The notes below the pieces were generated by a model. It was given only the letters and a program-made list of their open reading frames with translations, was not told where the DNA came from and made no database searches. 64,000 nt of DNA from positions 62,001 through 126,000 of the forward strand of contig NZ_JBHUIO010000006.1 of NCBI RefSeq assembly GCF_042682745.1, written 5' to 3'. The position numbers and the translations under genes are program-made. Shown here piece after piece: positions 53,254-61,468 of this stretch. Position 1 is the stretch's first letter. The number at the start of each line of letters is the position of its first letter. The stretch is from Tumebacillus_A lipolyticus (GTDB lineage Bacteria; Bacillota; Bacilli; Tumebacillales; Tumebacillaceae).

Positions 53254-55254
53254 CTACTTCACCTTCGCCCCGGACGGCATCGGGCCTGCGACGGTCGCCA
53301 GCACCAGATCTTCGCCCGCCGACGCTGCCAGGATCATGCCGTGCGACTCCACGCCGCGCAGTTTGACCGGCTTGAGGTTGGCGACCAAGATCACCTTCTG
53401 TCCGATCAGCTCTTGCGGCTGATAATATTTTGCGATGCCCGACACCACTTGGCGGCGCTCATCGCCCACCTGCAAGATCAGCTTGAGCAGCTTATCCGCT
53501 TTCGGCACCGGCTCGCACTCGACAACTTCTGCGACGCGCAGATCCACCTTGGTAAAATCGTCGATGCCGATCAGCGCCACGCCCTCAGCGCTCGCCTCCT
53601 GTTTCGCTTCTGGCTTGGCCTCCGCCTTCGCTGCCACATGTTGTTGCTCTTCGTTGGTCACAGCCGTTCCTCCCATCATCGCTTGAATCGCCGCCGTCTC
53701 TTCCGCCACATCGAGGCGCGGGAACAGCGGGTTCCCCTTTTCGATCTTGCCGCCGCTCGGCAGGTTGCCGAAGGAAGCGAGGCTCTCCCACGAGGTCGCC
53801 TCACCTGCTGTCAGCCCCAGCTGCGCCCAGATGTTGGCGGGCGCTTTGGTCAATGCGGGCTGGACGAGGATCGAGGAGAAGCGAAGCGATTCGGCGAGGT
53901 TGTAGAGCACAGTGTTCAGTCGCTCCTTTTGCCCTTCCTCTTTCGCCAGCACCCACGGGGCGGTCTCATCGATATATTTGTTGGTGCGCGAGATCAGATC
54001 CCACACCGCGCCGAGCGCCACCGAGAACTGCATCCGCTCCATCGCCGCTTCAAAACGCTTGACCGAATCGAGCGCCAGCGCATGCAGCGTGCCATCCAGT
54101 TCGGTCGCCGCTCCCGGCTGCGGGATGATGCCGCCGTTGTATTTTTCGATCATCGCGATCGTGCGGTTGAGCAGGTTCCCCAGATCGTTTGCCAGGTCGG
54201 AGTTGATCCGCGTCACGAACGACTCGGGCGAAAAGACGCCATCCTGACCGAACGGCACCTCTCGCAACAGGTAGTAGCGGAACGCGTCCAGACCGAAGCG
54301 ATCGATCAGCGGGACAGGGTCGACCACGTTGCCTTTCGACTTGGACATCTTATCGCCTTTCGAGAGGAAGAAACCGTGGCCAAACACTTTCTTCGGCAAC
54401 GGCAGATCGAGCGCCATCAGGAAGATCGGCCAATAGATCGTGTGAAAGCGCACGATGTCCTTGCCGATCACATGCACGTCGGCCGGCCAGAACGTCTCCC
54501 ACCGCTTTTTCATCTCCGGATCGTCAGACAGATAGCCGATCGCCGTGATGTAGTTGGTCAGCGCGTCCAGCCAGACATAGATCACATGCTCCGGGTCGCT
54601 CGGCACCTTGATGCCCCACTCAAACGTGGTGCGCGACACGCAGAGATCCTCCAGACCTGGCTTCAAGAAGTTGTTCAGCATCTCGTTTTTGCGGGATTCT
54701 GGCTCGATGAAGCCGGGGTGATCCGCATAGTATTGGATCAGCCGATCCGCATATTTGCTCATGCGGAAGAAGTACGATTTCTCCCGCACAGATGCCACTT
54801 CACGCTTGCAGTCTGGACAGGCATTGCCCGCCTCTTCCACTTGGCGCTCCGTCCAAAACGATTCGCAAGGCGTGCAGTACAGGCCCTCGTACTCGGCCAG
54901 GTAGATGTCATCCTGTTCGAGCAAGCGCTGGAAGATCTGCTGAACGACCGCCTTGTGGCGCTCCTCTGTCGTGCGGATAAAATCATCGTAGGAGATGTCG
55001 AGCTTGCCCCACAGGTCTTGGATGCCGGCGACGATCTTGTCGACAAACTGGATCGGGGTCACCCCCGCATCTTTTGCTCGCTTCTCGATCTTCTGCCCGT
55101 GCTCATCCGTCCCGGTCAAAAACATCACCTGATCTCCGCGCAAACGCTTGTAGCGGGCCATCGCATCGCTACAGACGGTCGTATACGCATGACCGATGTG
55201 CAGCTTGTCGCTCGGATAGTAGATCGGCGTCGTGATATAAAATGATTTTGCCAT
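53254..55254 (-). CDS. metG: Methionyl-tRNA synthetase
   Basis: A 666-residue class I synthetase. It has the HIGH motif (KLHIGHAYT near residue 20), the zinc-knuckle Cys set (CTPCESF ... CPDC near 127-150), KMSKS in KGDKMSKSKGN near 300 and a C-terminal Trbp111-like tRNA-binding domain from about residue 560 (IDDFTKVDLRVAEV to the end). ATG 55254 follows AAAGGAGG; the open frame upstream lacks support. Expression is controlled by the T-box leader just upstream. It is co-transcribed with tatD. Confidence 0.97.
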   Translation of the reverse strand: MAKSFYITTPIYYPSDKLHIGHAYTTVCSDAMARYKRLRGDQVMFLTGTDEHGQKIEKRAKDAGVTPIQFVDKIVAGIQDLWGKLDISYDDFIRTTEERHKAVVQQIFQRLLEQDDIYLAEYEGLYCTPCESFWTERQVEEAGNACPDCKREVASVREKSYFFRMSKYADRLIQYYADHPGFIEPESRKNEMLNNFLKPGLEDLCVSRTTFEWGIKVPSDPEHVIYVWLDALTNYITAIGYLSDDPEMKKRWETFWPADVHVIGKDIVRFHTIYWPIFLMALDLPLPKKVFGHGFFLSKGDKMSKSKGNVVDPVPLIDRFGLDAFRYYLLREVPFGQDGVFSPESFVTRINSDLANDLGNLLNRTIAMIEKYNGGIIPQPGAATELDGTLHALALDSVKRFEAAMERMQFSVALGAVWDLISRTNKYIDETAPWVLAKEEGQKERLNTVLYNLAESLRFSSILVQPALTKAPANIWAQLGLTAGEATSWESLASFGNLPSGGKIEKGNPLFPRLDVAEETAAIQAMMGGTAVTNEEQQHVAAKAEAKPEAKQEASAEGVALIGIDDFTKVDLRVAEVVECEPVPKADKLLKLILQVGDERRQVVSGIAKYYQPQELIGQKVILVANLKPVKLRGVESHGMILAASAGEDLVLATVAGPMPSGAKVK

Positions 55255-55280
55255 TCTCGTTCCTCCTTTTGATAAAAACA

Positions 55281-55600
55281 CAAAAAAAGCTTTCGCCCCG
55301 TTGCCAGGACGAAAGCTGTTGCTTCCGTGGTACCACCTTGCTTCGCCGCCTTTTCACAAAAGCGACCTCTGTGCGTCATCAAGCGGACGCATCCAAAGCT
55401 GTAACGGGCTTCTCCCGCCGTCGCCTACACCAGCGCACACAGTCTGACCGACCTTGCGCGCGAGCTCGACCACGATGGCTCCGGAACCATCTTCCTCGCG
55501 CGCCTCCGCGTCGGTTTCCACCATCCCGACTCTCTGGTGCGGCTCGTTTGCGAGTACTCTTTCCTTCATCGCCAACTGCTATCTGCTTTCCAAACATATC
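55281..55600 (-). ncRNA. T-box riboswitch leader of metG
   Basis: On the minus strand the leader carries the T-box sequence AAGGTGGTACCACGG (core at 55325-55337), which pairs with the acceptor end of uncharged tRNA. Just after it is a terminator hairpin (AGCTTTCG ... CGAAAGCT, 55288-55317) with a T run. Further upstream AGAGAGTCGGGATGGTGGAAACC resembles the distal loop of stem I. Specificity for tRNA-Met is inferred from the gene; an ATG follows at the expected side of stem I, but I did not fold the specifier loop reliably. The 5' end is approximate. Confidence 0.88.
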
Positions 55601-55613
55601 TTTACCACAAACT

Positions 55614-55638
55614 AACACGATATACGGAAAGGTGTCAA
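55614..55638 (-). promoter_or_regulatory. Possible promoter of the T-box leader
   Basis: A perfect TTGACA lies at 55638-55633 on the minus strand. The -10 about 17-18 nt downstream (TTAGTT/TAGTTT) is poor, so the placement is tentative. Confidence 0.35.
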
Positions 55639-55738
55639 GAATGAGGCGAAAAAGAAACCCTTTATGTCCACTTTCGAAAAATGGTCATAAAAGACGAAAA
55701 TTTTCCATACAAAACAGTCTATTTTTTCGTAAAACCTA

Positions 55739-55767
55739 TTGACTGTTATGGGAGTAATTGGTACGCT
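55739..55767 (+). promoter_or_regulatory. Possible abrB promoter
   Basis: TTGACT, a 17-nt spacer, then TACGCT, upstream of the Spo0A boxes. A separate TATAAT at 55812-55817 could belong to a second start site, but it has no clear -35. Confidence 0.4.
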
Positions 55768-55772
55768 ATAGA

Positions 55773-55800
55773 TGTCGAAAGTTTGTCGAAGATTGTAGAA
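55773..55800 (+). promoter_or_regulatory. Tandem Spo0A boxes upstream of abrB
   Basis: Two exact TGTCGAA boxes (55773-55779 and 55784-55790) and one near match TGTAGAA (55794-55800), spaced 11 and 10 nt apart. TGTCGAA is the core of the 0A box, and Spo0A~P represses abrB through tandem boxes in B. subtilis. Same control is inferred here. Confidence 0.8.
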
Positions 55801-55847
55801 TTCACGTGTCATATAATTCAAGATTAAAAACTGGGGGAGAATTCAAA

Positions 55848-56087
55848 ATGAAATCTACTGGTATCGTTCGTAAAGTTGATGAATTAGGTCGTGTGGTCAT
55901 TCCGATCGAGCTGCGTCGCACCTTGGGAATTGGCGAAAAGGACGCTTTGGAAATCTATGTGGACGGCGAGCGCATCGTCCTGAAAAAATATGAACCGGCT
56001 TGCGTGTTCTGCGGTTCGGCTGATGATATCATCCACTTCCGCGGCAAAAACATCTGCTCGGTCTGCATCGGGGAAATGAGCCGATAA
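55848..56087 (+). CDS. abrB: Transition-state regulator AbrB, short form with two CxxC pairs
   Basis: A 79-residue protein. Residues 1-50 are almost the same as B. subtilis AbrB (MKSTGIVRKVDELGRVVIPI and on), the swapped-hairpin DNA-binding domain. The C-terminal part differs: ACVFCGSADDIIHF then ICSVCIGEM give two CxxC pairs that could bind zinc. It is the only plus-strand gene in this conserved block. AbrB represses many stationary-phase genes, including antibiotic clusters, so it is a plausible but unproven regulator of the NRPS operon and the peptide array. Confidence 0.93.
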   Translation: MKSTGIVRKVDELGRVVIPIELRRTLGIGEKDALEIYVDGERIVLKKYEPACVFCGSADDIIHFRGKNICSVCIGEMSR

Positions 56088-56103
56088 CAGCCCTTCGGCA
56101 CAC

Positions 56104-56148
56104 AAAAAAAGCCCCATCTTCGCTGGCTAGCGATTCAGGGCTTTTTTT
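56104..56148. terminator. Bidirectional terminator between abrB and rsmI
   Basis: AAAAAAAGCCC and GGGCTTTTTTT flank an inner CGCT/AGCG stem. The T run on one strand and A run on the other serve both convergent genes. Confidence 0.85.
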
Positions 56149-56156
56149 GTTGCCCG

Positions 56157-57047
56157 CTATTCAAACTCCGCTTCGATCACCGCGTTGTAGACCTCTCGCT
56201 TGGGCATCCCGCGCTCTTTGGCGACCAGCTTGACCGCCTCTTTTTTCGGAATGCCACTCTGCACCACTTTTTCGACATGATCCGACAAACTGAGTTCTTC
56301 CCACCACTTTTTTTCGACAAACGGATTTTCCAGTTCGCCTCCGCTTCCTTCCACGATCACCACAAATTCCCCACGCGGTTTTTCTTTCCGAAACCACTCA
56401 AGACACTCGCTCAACTTTCCGCGCGAAAACTGTTCAAACCGCTTCGTCAACTCCCGCCCGATCACCAGATGACGATCCCCCAGCACTTCGAGCAGCGCTT
56501 TGATCGTCTCTTCGACCCGATGGGGCGCTTCATAGAAGACGAGCGTGTCCGGATAATGCTTGAGCAGCTCCAGCTCGCGCTGGCGCTTTTTCTTGTCGCG
56601 GGGCAGGAAGCCGACAAAGCTGAAGCGTTCGGTCGGCAATCCGGAGGCGATCAGCGCGGTGACGCCTGCGACCGCACCGGGGATCGGCACGACAGCAAAC
56701 CCTTCTTCCACCGCTGCCCGCACAATATCAGCACCCGGGTCGGAGATGCCCGGCGTGCCCGCGTCGCTGACCAGGGCCACGCTGTCACCCGCCCGCAGGA
56801 CAGACAGGATCGCCTCCTCTTTGCTGTTCTTGTTGTGCTCATGATAGGAGATCATCCGCGGGCCGGTGATCTCAAAATGGGTGAGGAGCTTGCGCGTCTG
56901 GCGCGTGTCTTCCGCAGCGATCACCGCTACGCTCTTCAGCGTCTCGATCGCGCGATAGGTCATGTCCGCCAAGTTGCCGATCGGCGTCGCCACCAGATAC
57001 AGCTTTCCGCCTGCCGTCTCCTCCTGAAACGAATACAGATGCTTCAT
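56157..57047 (-). CDS. rsmI: 16S rRNA 2'-O-ribose C1402 methyltransferase RsmI
   Basis: A 296-residue SAM-dependent methyltransferase of the tetrapyrrole-methylase fold. Motifs: LYLVATPIGNLADMTYRA at the N-terminus, AAEDTRQTRKLL, ALVSDAGTPGISDPG and FYEAPHRV. It modifies the ribose of C1402 in the decoding centre. Its start overlaps the trmN6 stop by 4 nt, as in the yabB-yabC region of B. subtilis. Length is normal. Confidence 0.96.
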   Translation of the reverse strand: MKHLYSFQEETAGGKLYLVATPIGNLADMTYRAIETLKSVAVIAAEDTRQTRKLLTHFEITGPRMISYHEHNKNSKEEAILSVLRAGDSVALVSDAGTPGISDPGADIVRAAVEEGFAVVPIPGAVAGVTALIASGLPTERFSFVGFLPRDKKKRQRELELLKHYPDTLVFYEAPHRVEETIKALLEVLGDRHLVIGRELTKRFEQFSRGKLSECLEWFRKEKPRGEFVVIVEGSGGELENPFVEKKWWEELSLSDHVEKVVQSGIPKKEAVKLVAKERGMPKREVYNAVIEAEFE

Positions 57048-57808
57048 CCTCTCACCAATCCTCCTCGTCCCGCGTAGATGTCCAAAATCTCCTTTGAATA
57101 GGAGCCGTCCTCCTGATGAACGATCAGCGGCGGGTCGATGCGCAGCTCCGGACGACCTCCTTTGATCGCTTCGATCAACAGGATGTTCGGGCGCTTGTCC
57201 GGCCGCGGATGAACGAGCATCATTCGCTTTGGCTCAAGCTTCTGCGCGCGCATCGTCGCGATCAGATCGGCCAGGCGGTCGGGACGGTGTACAAACGCGA
57301 CCTTCCCTTCATAGCGCACCAGACCTGCCGCGGCCGCCACCGCCTGCTCAAGCGTGCAGGTGATCTCATGCTTGGCGATCTTCACATGATCGTTCAAGCT
57401 CTGATCGCCAACCCCGGCCGGGCGGTATGGCGGGTTGCAGACGACGAGGTCGAACGACTCGTTGCCGAACGTCTGCACCGCCTCCCGCGTATCGCCATGC
57501 ACGATGCGGATCATCTGCTGCAGGCCGTTCCCCTCCACATTGCGCCGCGCCATGTCGGCCAAGCGCTCCTGAATCTCCAGGCCGACGATCTCGCCGCGCT
57601 CCGCGCTGCTCCTGGCGGCCAACAGCAGCGGGATCACGCCGTTCCCCGTCCCGAGGTCGATCACGCGGTCTCTGTTGCGCAGCGAGACATAATGGGCGAG
57701 CAACACCGCATCTAAAGAAAAGGAGAACACCTGATGGCTTTGGATGATTCGGTAGCTGTTGACCTGCAGATCATCCAATCGCTCTCCCGGTTGTAGTTGA
57801 AATGTCAT
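57044..57808 (-). CDS. TrmN6/YabB-type adenine methyltransferase
   Basis: A 254-residue SAM-dependent methyltransferase. VIDLGTGNGVIPLLL (near residue 50) binds the cofactor and LVVCNPPYRP (near 125) is the NPPY catalytic motif of N6-adenine methylases. Relatives modify A37 of tRNA-Val in E. coli; the B. subtilis orthologue is YabB. ATG 57808 follows AAGGGGAG; the upstream open frame is not supported. It is coupled to rsmI by a 4-nt overlap. Confidence 0.88.
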   Translation of the reverse strand: MTFQLQPGERLDDLQVNSYRIIQSHQVFSFSLDAVLLAHYVSLRNRDRVIDLGTGNGVIPLLLAARSSAERGEIVGLEIQERLADMARRNVEGNGLQQMIRIVHGDTREAVQTFGNESFDLVVCNPPYRPAGVGDQSLNDHVKIAKHEITCTLEQAVAAAAGLVRYEGKVAFVHRPDRLADLIATMRAQKLEPKRMMLVHPRPDKRPNILLIEAIKGGRPELRIDPPLIVHQEDGSYSKEILDIYAGRGGLVRG

Positions 57809-57873
57809 GCGTTCTGATCTCCCCTTCTGCAGAGGCAAAGTTATGCAAGAAGTATAGCACATCTCAAACAAAA

Positions 57874-57899
57874 ACCCCGCGCTCATCCAAGCTCGGGGT
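57874..57899 (-). terminator. Terminator after the HAMP-protein gene
   Basis: On the minus strand ACCCCGAGCT ... AGCGCGGGGT forms a stem, followed by TTTTTGTTTG. It lies between the HAMP gene region and trmN6, so trmN6-rsmI likely have their own promoter. Confidence 0.8.
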
Positions 57900-57907
57900 G
57901 CGATCGC

Positions 57908-58015
57908 TCACTCTTTTGCTGGTGCGGACAACAGATCGACTCGCTCCTGCAGAGCGACAGACGCTGCTCAGTCGGTCAACGTCGCAAAATAGTCTTGCAA
58001 CGCTCTTATGGTCAC
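57908..58015 (-). pseudogene. Possible small ORF broken by an in-frame stop
   Basis: A GTG overlapping the HAMP-gene stop (GTGA) opens MTIRALQDYFATLTD, then TGA, then AASVALQERVDLLSAPAKE and a second TGA, all in one frame. The start/stop overlap is typical of coupled genes, and both halves look like helical protein. It may be a remnant of a partner of the HAMP protein. I do not recognise it, and chance is possible. Confidence 0.25.
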
Positions 58016-59028
58016 TCCCCGCCCTGTCTTTCATCTGTCCGCCTGTCTGCCAACCGCTGCTCGATCTCCCGCAGCTTGGCCCGCGTGTGGTGCAGTTCGT
58101 CCTGCTGCATGATCAGCTGTTCTTTTTGCTCCATCATCTCATCTTGCTGCAGTTTCAACTCTTCCATCTGATCGAGCAGCCTGCGCTCATTCGCCTTGAA
58201 TCGCAAAAAGATCTGCTTCAAAGAGCGAGTCAGATACCCGATCTCATCCTCGCGCTTGTCATAGGGAAGGTTGATGATCTTCACATCCTCATAATGCTCC
58301 GAAAACAGCGCGAGCGTCCGCAAAGGCTTGCCCACATCGCGGGCGAAGCGCACGGCGAACACGCCGATGATCAGCGCGATCAACAGCAAGTATTCCGCAT
58401 AGTAGAGCGTGTGCTGCTTCACCCTTCTGTCGTTCTCTGTGCGCAGCTCAACTTGTGCGACCAGCATTTGCTCGGCAAACTGCTGGTGCCTGGTTCGCAG
58501 CTCGTCCGAAAAGTCCAGATAGCCCGCCTCGGCGGTGATCGTCGTCAGCGCCTCGCGCTGTCCGCTCTCGATCATTCGCTTGCCGACCTCGATCCAGTCG
58601 CGCATATAGCTTTGGCTCTCCTCTTCCAAAAAGGTCAGGTGCTCTCGATCCACCTCGGTCAACGCCAGTTGGCGGAACTGCGCGATCCCCTCGTCGACCC
58701 GCTTCTTGTTCGCATCGATGCGCGGTAAAAACTGCGGGAGCTGATAGGCGATATACCCCCGATATTCGATCATCAAGTTCGACATGCTCTGGGAAATCTC
58801 GGCGGCGAGAGCAACTTTCTTCTCCAGCAGGTTGGCCTGCTCTTCAAACTTGGCCAGCATCGAGCGGTCCGCCCAGTAGAGCACCGCACCTCCGATCAGG
58901 ATGAAGAGAATCAACAGCCCCATGATCAGGCTCATCTGTTTGACGATGCTCTGTCGCAACTTCCCCCCAGGCTTGTCCTGATCGGCTCGTCCAAAAGGTC
59001 GCACCCCCACCAAACTCACCACCCGCAT
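58012..59028 (-). CDS. HAMP-domain membrane sensor-like protein without kinase domain
   Basis: A 338-residue protein with two membrane helices (near residues 33-52 and 213-232). Between them lies a ~155-residue helical extracellular region that resembles a four-helix-bundle sensor. A HAMP linker (RFARDVGKPLRTLALFSEHY and on) and a long C-terminal coiled coil rich in Glu, Gln and Leu follow. It ends there, with no histidine kinase, cyclase or MCP output domain. It may be a stand-alone signalling scaffold or a truncated receptor. The start is uncertain: ATG 59028 has a weak RBS, and a GTG 24 nt further in is possible. It lies between the MFS gene and trmN6, where B. subtilis has neither gene as I recall. 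Confidence 0.75.
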   Translation of the reverse strand: MRVVSLVGVRPFGRADQDKPGGKLRQSIVKQMSLIMGLLILFILIGGAVLYWADRSMLAKFEEQANLLEKKVALAAEISQSMSNLMIEYRGYIAYQLPQFLPRIDANKKRVDEGIAQFRQLALTEVDREHLTFLEEESQSYMRDWIEVGKRMIESGQREALTTITAEAGYLDFSDELRTRHQQFAEQMLVAQVELRTENDRRVKQHTLYYAEYLLLIALIIGVFAVRFARDVGKPLRTLALFSEHYEDVKIINLPYDKREDEIGYLTRSLKQIFLRFKANERRLLDQMEELKLQQDEMMEQKEQLIMQQDELHHTRAKLREIEQRLADRRTDERQGGE

Positions 59029-59110
59029 CTCGAAAAATTTAGAAAAATATATAGGATAGCATGAACATTCGTTTCTAGCAGATTCCCCATCTAATGAAAA
59101 AGCGATGCGA

Positions 59111-60361
59111 TCACAGCCGACCTGCGCGCCGTCTCCTGATCTCCCAGAGGACGACCAATCCGAGCGCGACCGAGCCGAGCAAGCGGATGCCAGAGGAGAT
59201 GTAGAACGCCACGTTGATGTCGAACAGGCCCATCACCCACACGCCGAACTGCGGCGCGATGATCGCCGTCAGCCCGATCACCAGCGAGTGCATGGCGATA
59301 AACAGAGCTCGCTTATCATCGGGAGACACTTCCAACACCCGATTGAACAGCGTTTGCACGGTGCAGGCGACAAAGATCCCCATCCACAGGTTGAACGCGG
59401 CCAGCATCCAGAGGTTCATCGTCAACGCGTACAGCAGCGGTGCGGTCGCAAGCCCGGCCGTGCCGATGCAGAGCGTCCAGCCATGCCCGATCTTTTGCGC
59501 CACCTTGCCCCACCACGGATAGGTCAGCACGCCCATCAGCGAGTTGCAGACGGTGATCACCGACACCCACAGGGCGGACATGTTCGCATAGTCGGGCGAC
59601 ATCTGATAGATGTTGAACAGCGGCCACGCCATCTGCCAGCCGAAATGAAACACGGCCGAGGCGGCTGCAAAGATCAGGAAGCGCTGTTCGCGGCGCACCG
59701 CCTGCAAGAGTTCCCAGAGCGAATGCCCCTTCTTTTCGACGGTGCGCATCGGCTCTTTGATCTTGATCAGGGTCGACGCCTCCAGCATGCCGACGACAAA
59801 CGACAGGGCGAAGATCGTCTGATAGGCCCAAGGGGCGCCCCCGTACCAGTAGATGAGCAGTCCGGTCAAGACGGTCGTGATCGTGCCGATGCCCTGGGTG
59901 ATGCGATTGCGCATCCCGAACACCCGCGCTCGCTGCGAGGCAGGGATCACATCGGCGATAAACGCCTGCCAGGAGAGCTGATAGACCGAAAAGGGGATGT
60001 TCATCAGGCCGACCAGCAGGACGAACAGCCAAGCCATCCAGTACAGGTCGAGCGATAGAAACGGAAGAGTGGCAAGAAACAGAAAAAACAGACCGCGAAG
60101 ATAGATCATCGTGCCGGTAAACTTCTTCTTCGCCACAAGTCGATCAATGAAAAGAGCGCCCGGCAACAAGACGAGAATCCCAGTTAACGCCGGCAACGAC
60201 GACAACCAAGCGACTTGTGAATCGGACGCTTCCAGTACTTTGATCGCAAACAGGGGAAGGAAGGGTGCCGTCAAATTTTGCGCCAGCACCGCAAAGATTC
60301 CCTGTATTGTGTTGATTCTGACATTGTGGCGAAGGTTGCGATACGCCTCCTGCTCGTGCAT
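59111..60361 (-). CDS. MFS transporter
   Basis: A 416-residue twelve-helix major facilitator. The loop LFIDRLVAKKKFTGTM after helix 2 and SQRARVFGMRNRI between helices 4 and 5 fit the family. It resembles YqgE/YfkF-like uncharacterised Bacillales members more than known drug pumps, but I cannot name a substrate. ATG 60361 follows GAAGGAGGTG. It is on the same strand as yabA, with 47 nt between them. Confidence 0.85.
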   Translation of the reverse strand: MHEQEAYRNLRHNVRINTIQGIFAVLAQNLTAPFLPLFAIKVLEASDSQVAWLSSLPALTGILVLLPGALFIDRLVAKKKFTGTMIYLRGLFFLFLATLPFLSLDLYWMAWLFVLLVGLMNIPFSVYQLSWQAFIADVIPASQRARVFGMRNRITQGIGTITTVLTGLLIYWYGGAPWAYQTIFALSFVVGMLEASTLIKIKEPMRTVEKKGHSLWELLQAVRREQRFLIFAAASAVFHFGWQMAWPLFNIYQMSPDYANMSALWVSVITVCNSLMGVLTYPWWGKVAQKIGHGWTLCIGTAGLATAPLLYALTMNLWMLAAFNLWMGIFVACTVQTLFNRVLEVSPDDKRALFIAMHSLVIGLTAIIAPQFGVWVMGLFDINVAFYISSGIRLLGSVALGLVVLWEIRRRRAGRL

Positions 60362-60408
60362 GAGGTTCGCACCTCCTTCAACATGGATGACTGACCGGTT
60401 GACGCGAG

Positions 60409-60741
60409 TTATTTATGCAAGAACGACAGACAGAACAGGCAGTCCCCTTCGGTGCGGAGACTTCCATAGTGCAGGTTGCAGATGTGGAACCCTTCCTGAT
60501 ACAAGCGCGCCAAGTTGTCATAGCCCTCCCCGAGGGGGACGACCTTGTCACCGGCTTCCGTCTCGTCAACACGCTCCTGATTGTCGAGGCGTTTGCGCAG
60601 ATTCTCATTTTCCATTTGCAGCTTCTGGTTCTCTTCGATCAGTTCGACGATCTTTTGTTTCAGCGACCCCAACTCGCGATAGAGCTCGCCGATTCGCTCT
60701 TCAACACTGGCTACTTGTGCAAAAACGGCCTGTTTATCCAA
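60409..60741 (-). CDS. yabA: Replication initiation control protein YabA
   Basis: A 110-residue protein. The N-terminal half (residues 1-55) is a coiled coil for tetramer formation. The C-terminal part has FHICNLHYG and DCLFCLSFL, giving the zinc ligands His, Cys, Cys, Cys. YabA links DnaA and DnaN to limit replication initiation in Firmicutes. It starts at TTG 60741 with GGGGTG upstream. It sits after ricT, as in B. subtilis. Confidence 0.93.
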   Translation of the reverse strand: MDKQAVFAQVASVEERIGELYRELGSLKQKIVELIEENQKLQMENENLRKRLDNQERVDETEAGDKVVPLGEGYDNLARLYQEGFHICNLHYGSLRTEGDCLFCLSFLHK

Positions 60742-60794
60742 ACCTGTTCACCCCACTAGCAATCCCTCGAGCGTATGGGCCTCCCCAAGCTGTT

Positions 60795-61463
60795 CTACCT
60801 TCCGTCTGCCACCTCAAGGTCCGCATCATACGTGTCGCTCTCAAACTTCAAGCAACACATCAAACGACCGCAAAGACCGGAGATTTTAGCCGGGTTGAGC
60901 GAAAGGTTCTGGTCTTTCGCCATCCGAATCGAGACCGGATCAAAATCCCCCAACCAGCTCGAACAGCAAAGAATGCGACCGCATGGTCCGATCCCGCCCA
61001 GCAGTTTCGCCTCGTCGCGCACCCCGATTTGACGCAACTCAATACGGGTGCGGAACACGGAAGCGAGGTCTTTGACCAGCTCCCGAAAATCGACGCGACC
61101 ATCGGCGGTAAAGTAAAAGATGATCTTGTTGCGGTCGAACGTGTATTCCACGTCGACCAACTTCATTTCCATCCCATGATCTGAGATCTTCTGTTGGCAA
61201 ATCGTAAACGCCTTCTTCGCGGCGACCTTATTTTCCTCCACCTGGGCTGCATCTTTAGCGTCGGCGATGCGAAGCACCCGTTTTAGCGGCAAAACCACAT
61301 CTCCTTCAGAAACATACTTTTTGCCGATGACGACTTCTCCGTATTCAACGCCACGCGCAGTTTCCACGATGGCAAAATTTCCTTTTTCGATAGGAAGGTC
61401 GGCCGGGTCGAAGTAATAAATCTTGCCCGCTTTTTTAAAGCGAATTCCGACTACGGCGAACAT
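60795..61463 (-). CDS. ricT: PSP1-domain protein RicT (YaaT), short C-terminus
   Basis: A 222-residue protein with the PSP1 domain: GIGPCGRILCCSSWLGDF and KISGLCGRLMCCLKFE carry the conserved Cys pairs that bind an Fe-S cluster in the RicA-RicF-RicT complex, which affects RNase Y and Spo0A phosphorylation. B. subtilis YaaT is about 275 residues as I remember; here the protein stops soon after LKFESDTYDADLE, so roughly 50 C-terminal residues are missing. Only 53 nt separate it from yabA, leaving no room for the tail. Confidence 0.9.
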   Translation of the reverse strand: MFAVVGIRFKKAGKIYYFDPADLPIEKGNFAIVETARGVEYGEVVIGKKYVSEGDVVLPLKRVLRIADAKDAAQVEENKVAAKKAFTICQQKISDHGMEMKLVDVEYTFDRNKIIFYFTADGRVDFRELVKDLASVFRTRIELRQIGVRDEAKLLGGIGPCGRILCCSSWLGDFDPVSIRMAKDQNLSLNPAKISGLCGRLMCCLKFESDTYDADLEVADGR

Positions 61464-61468
61464 AGCTC

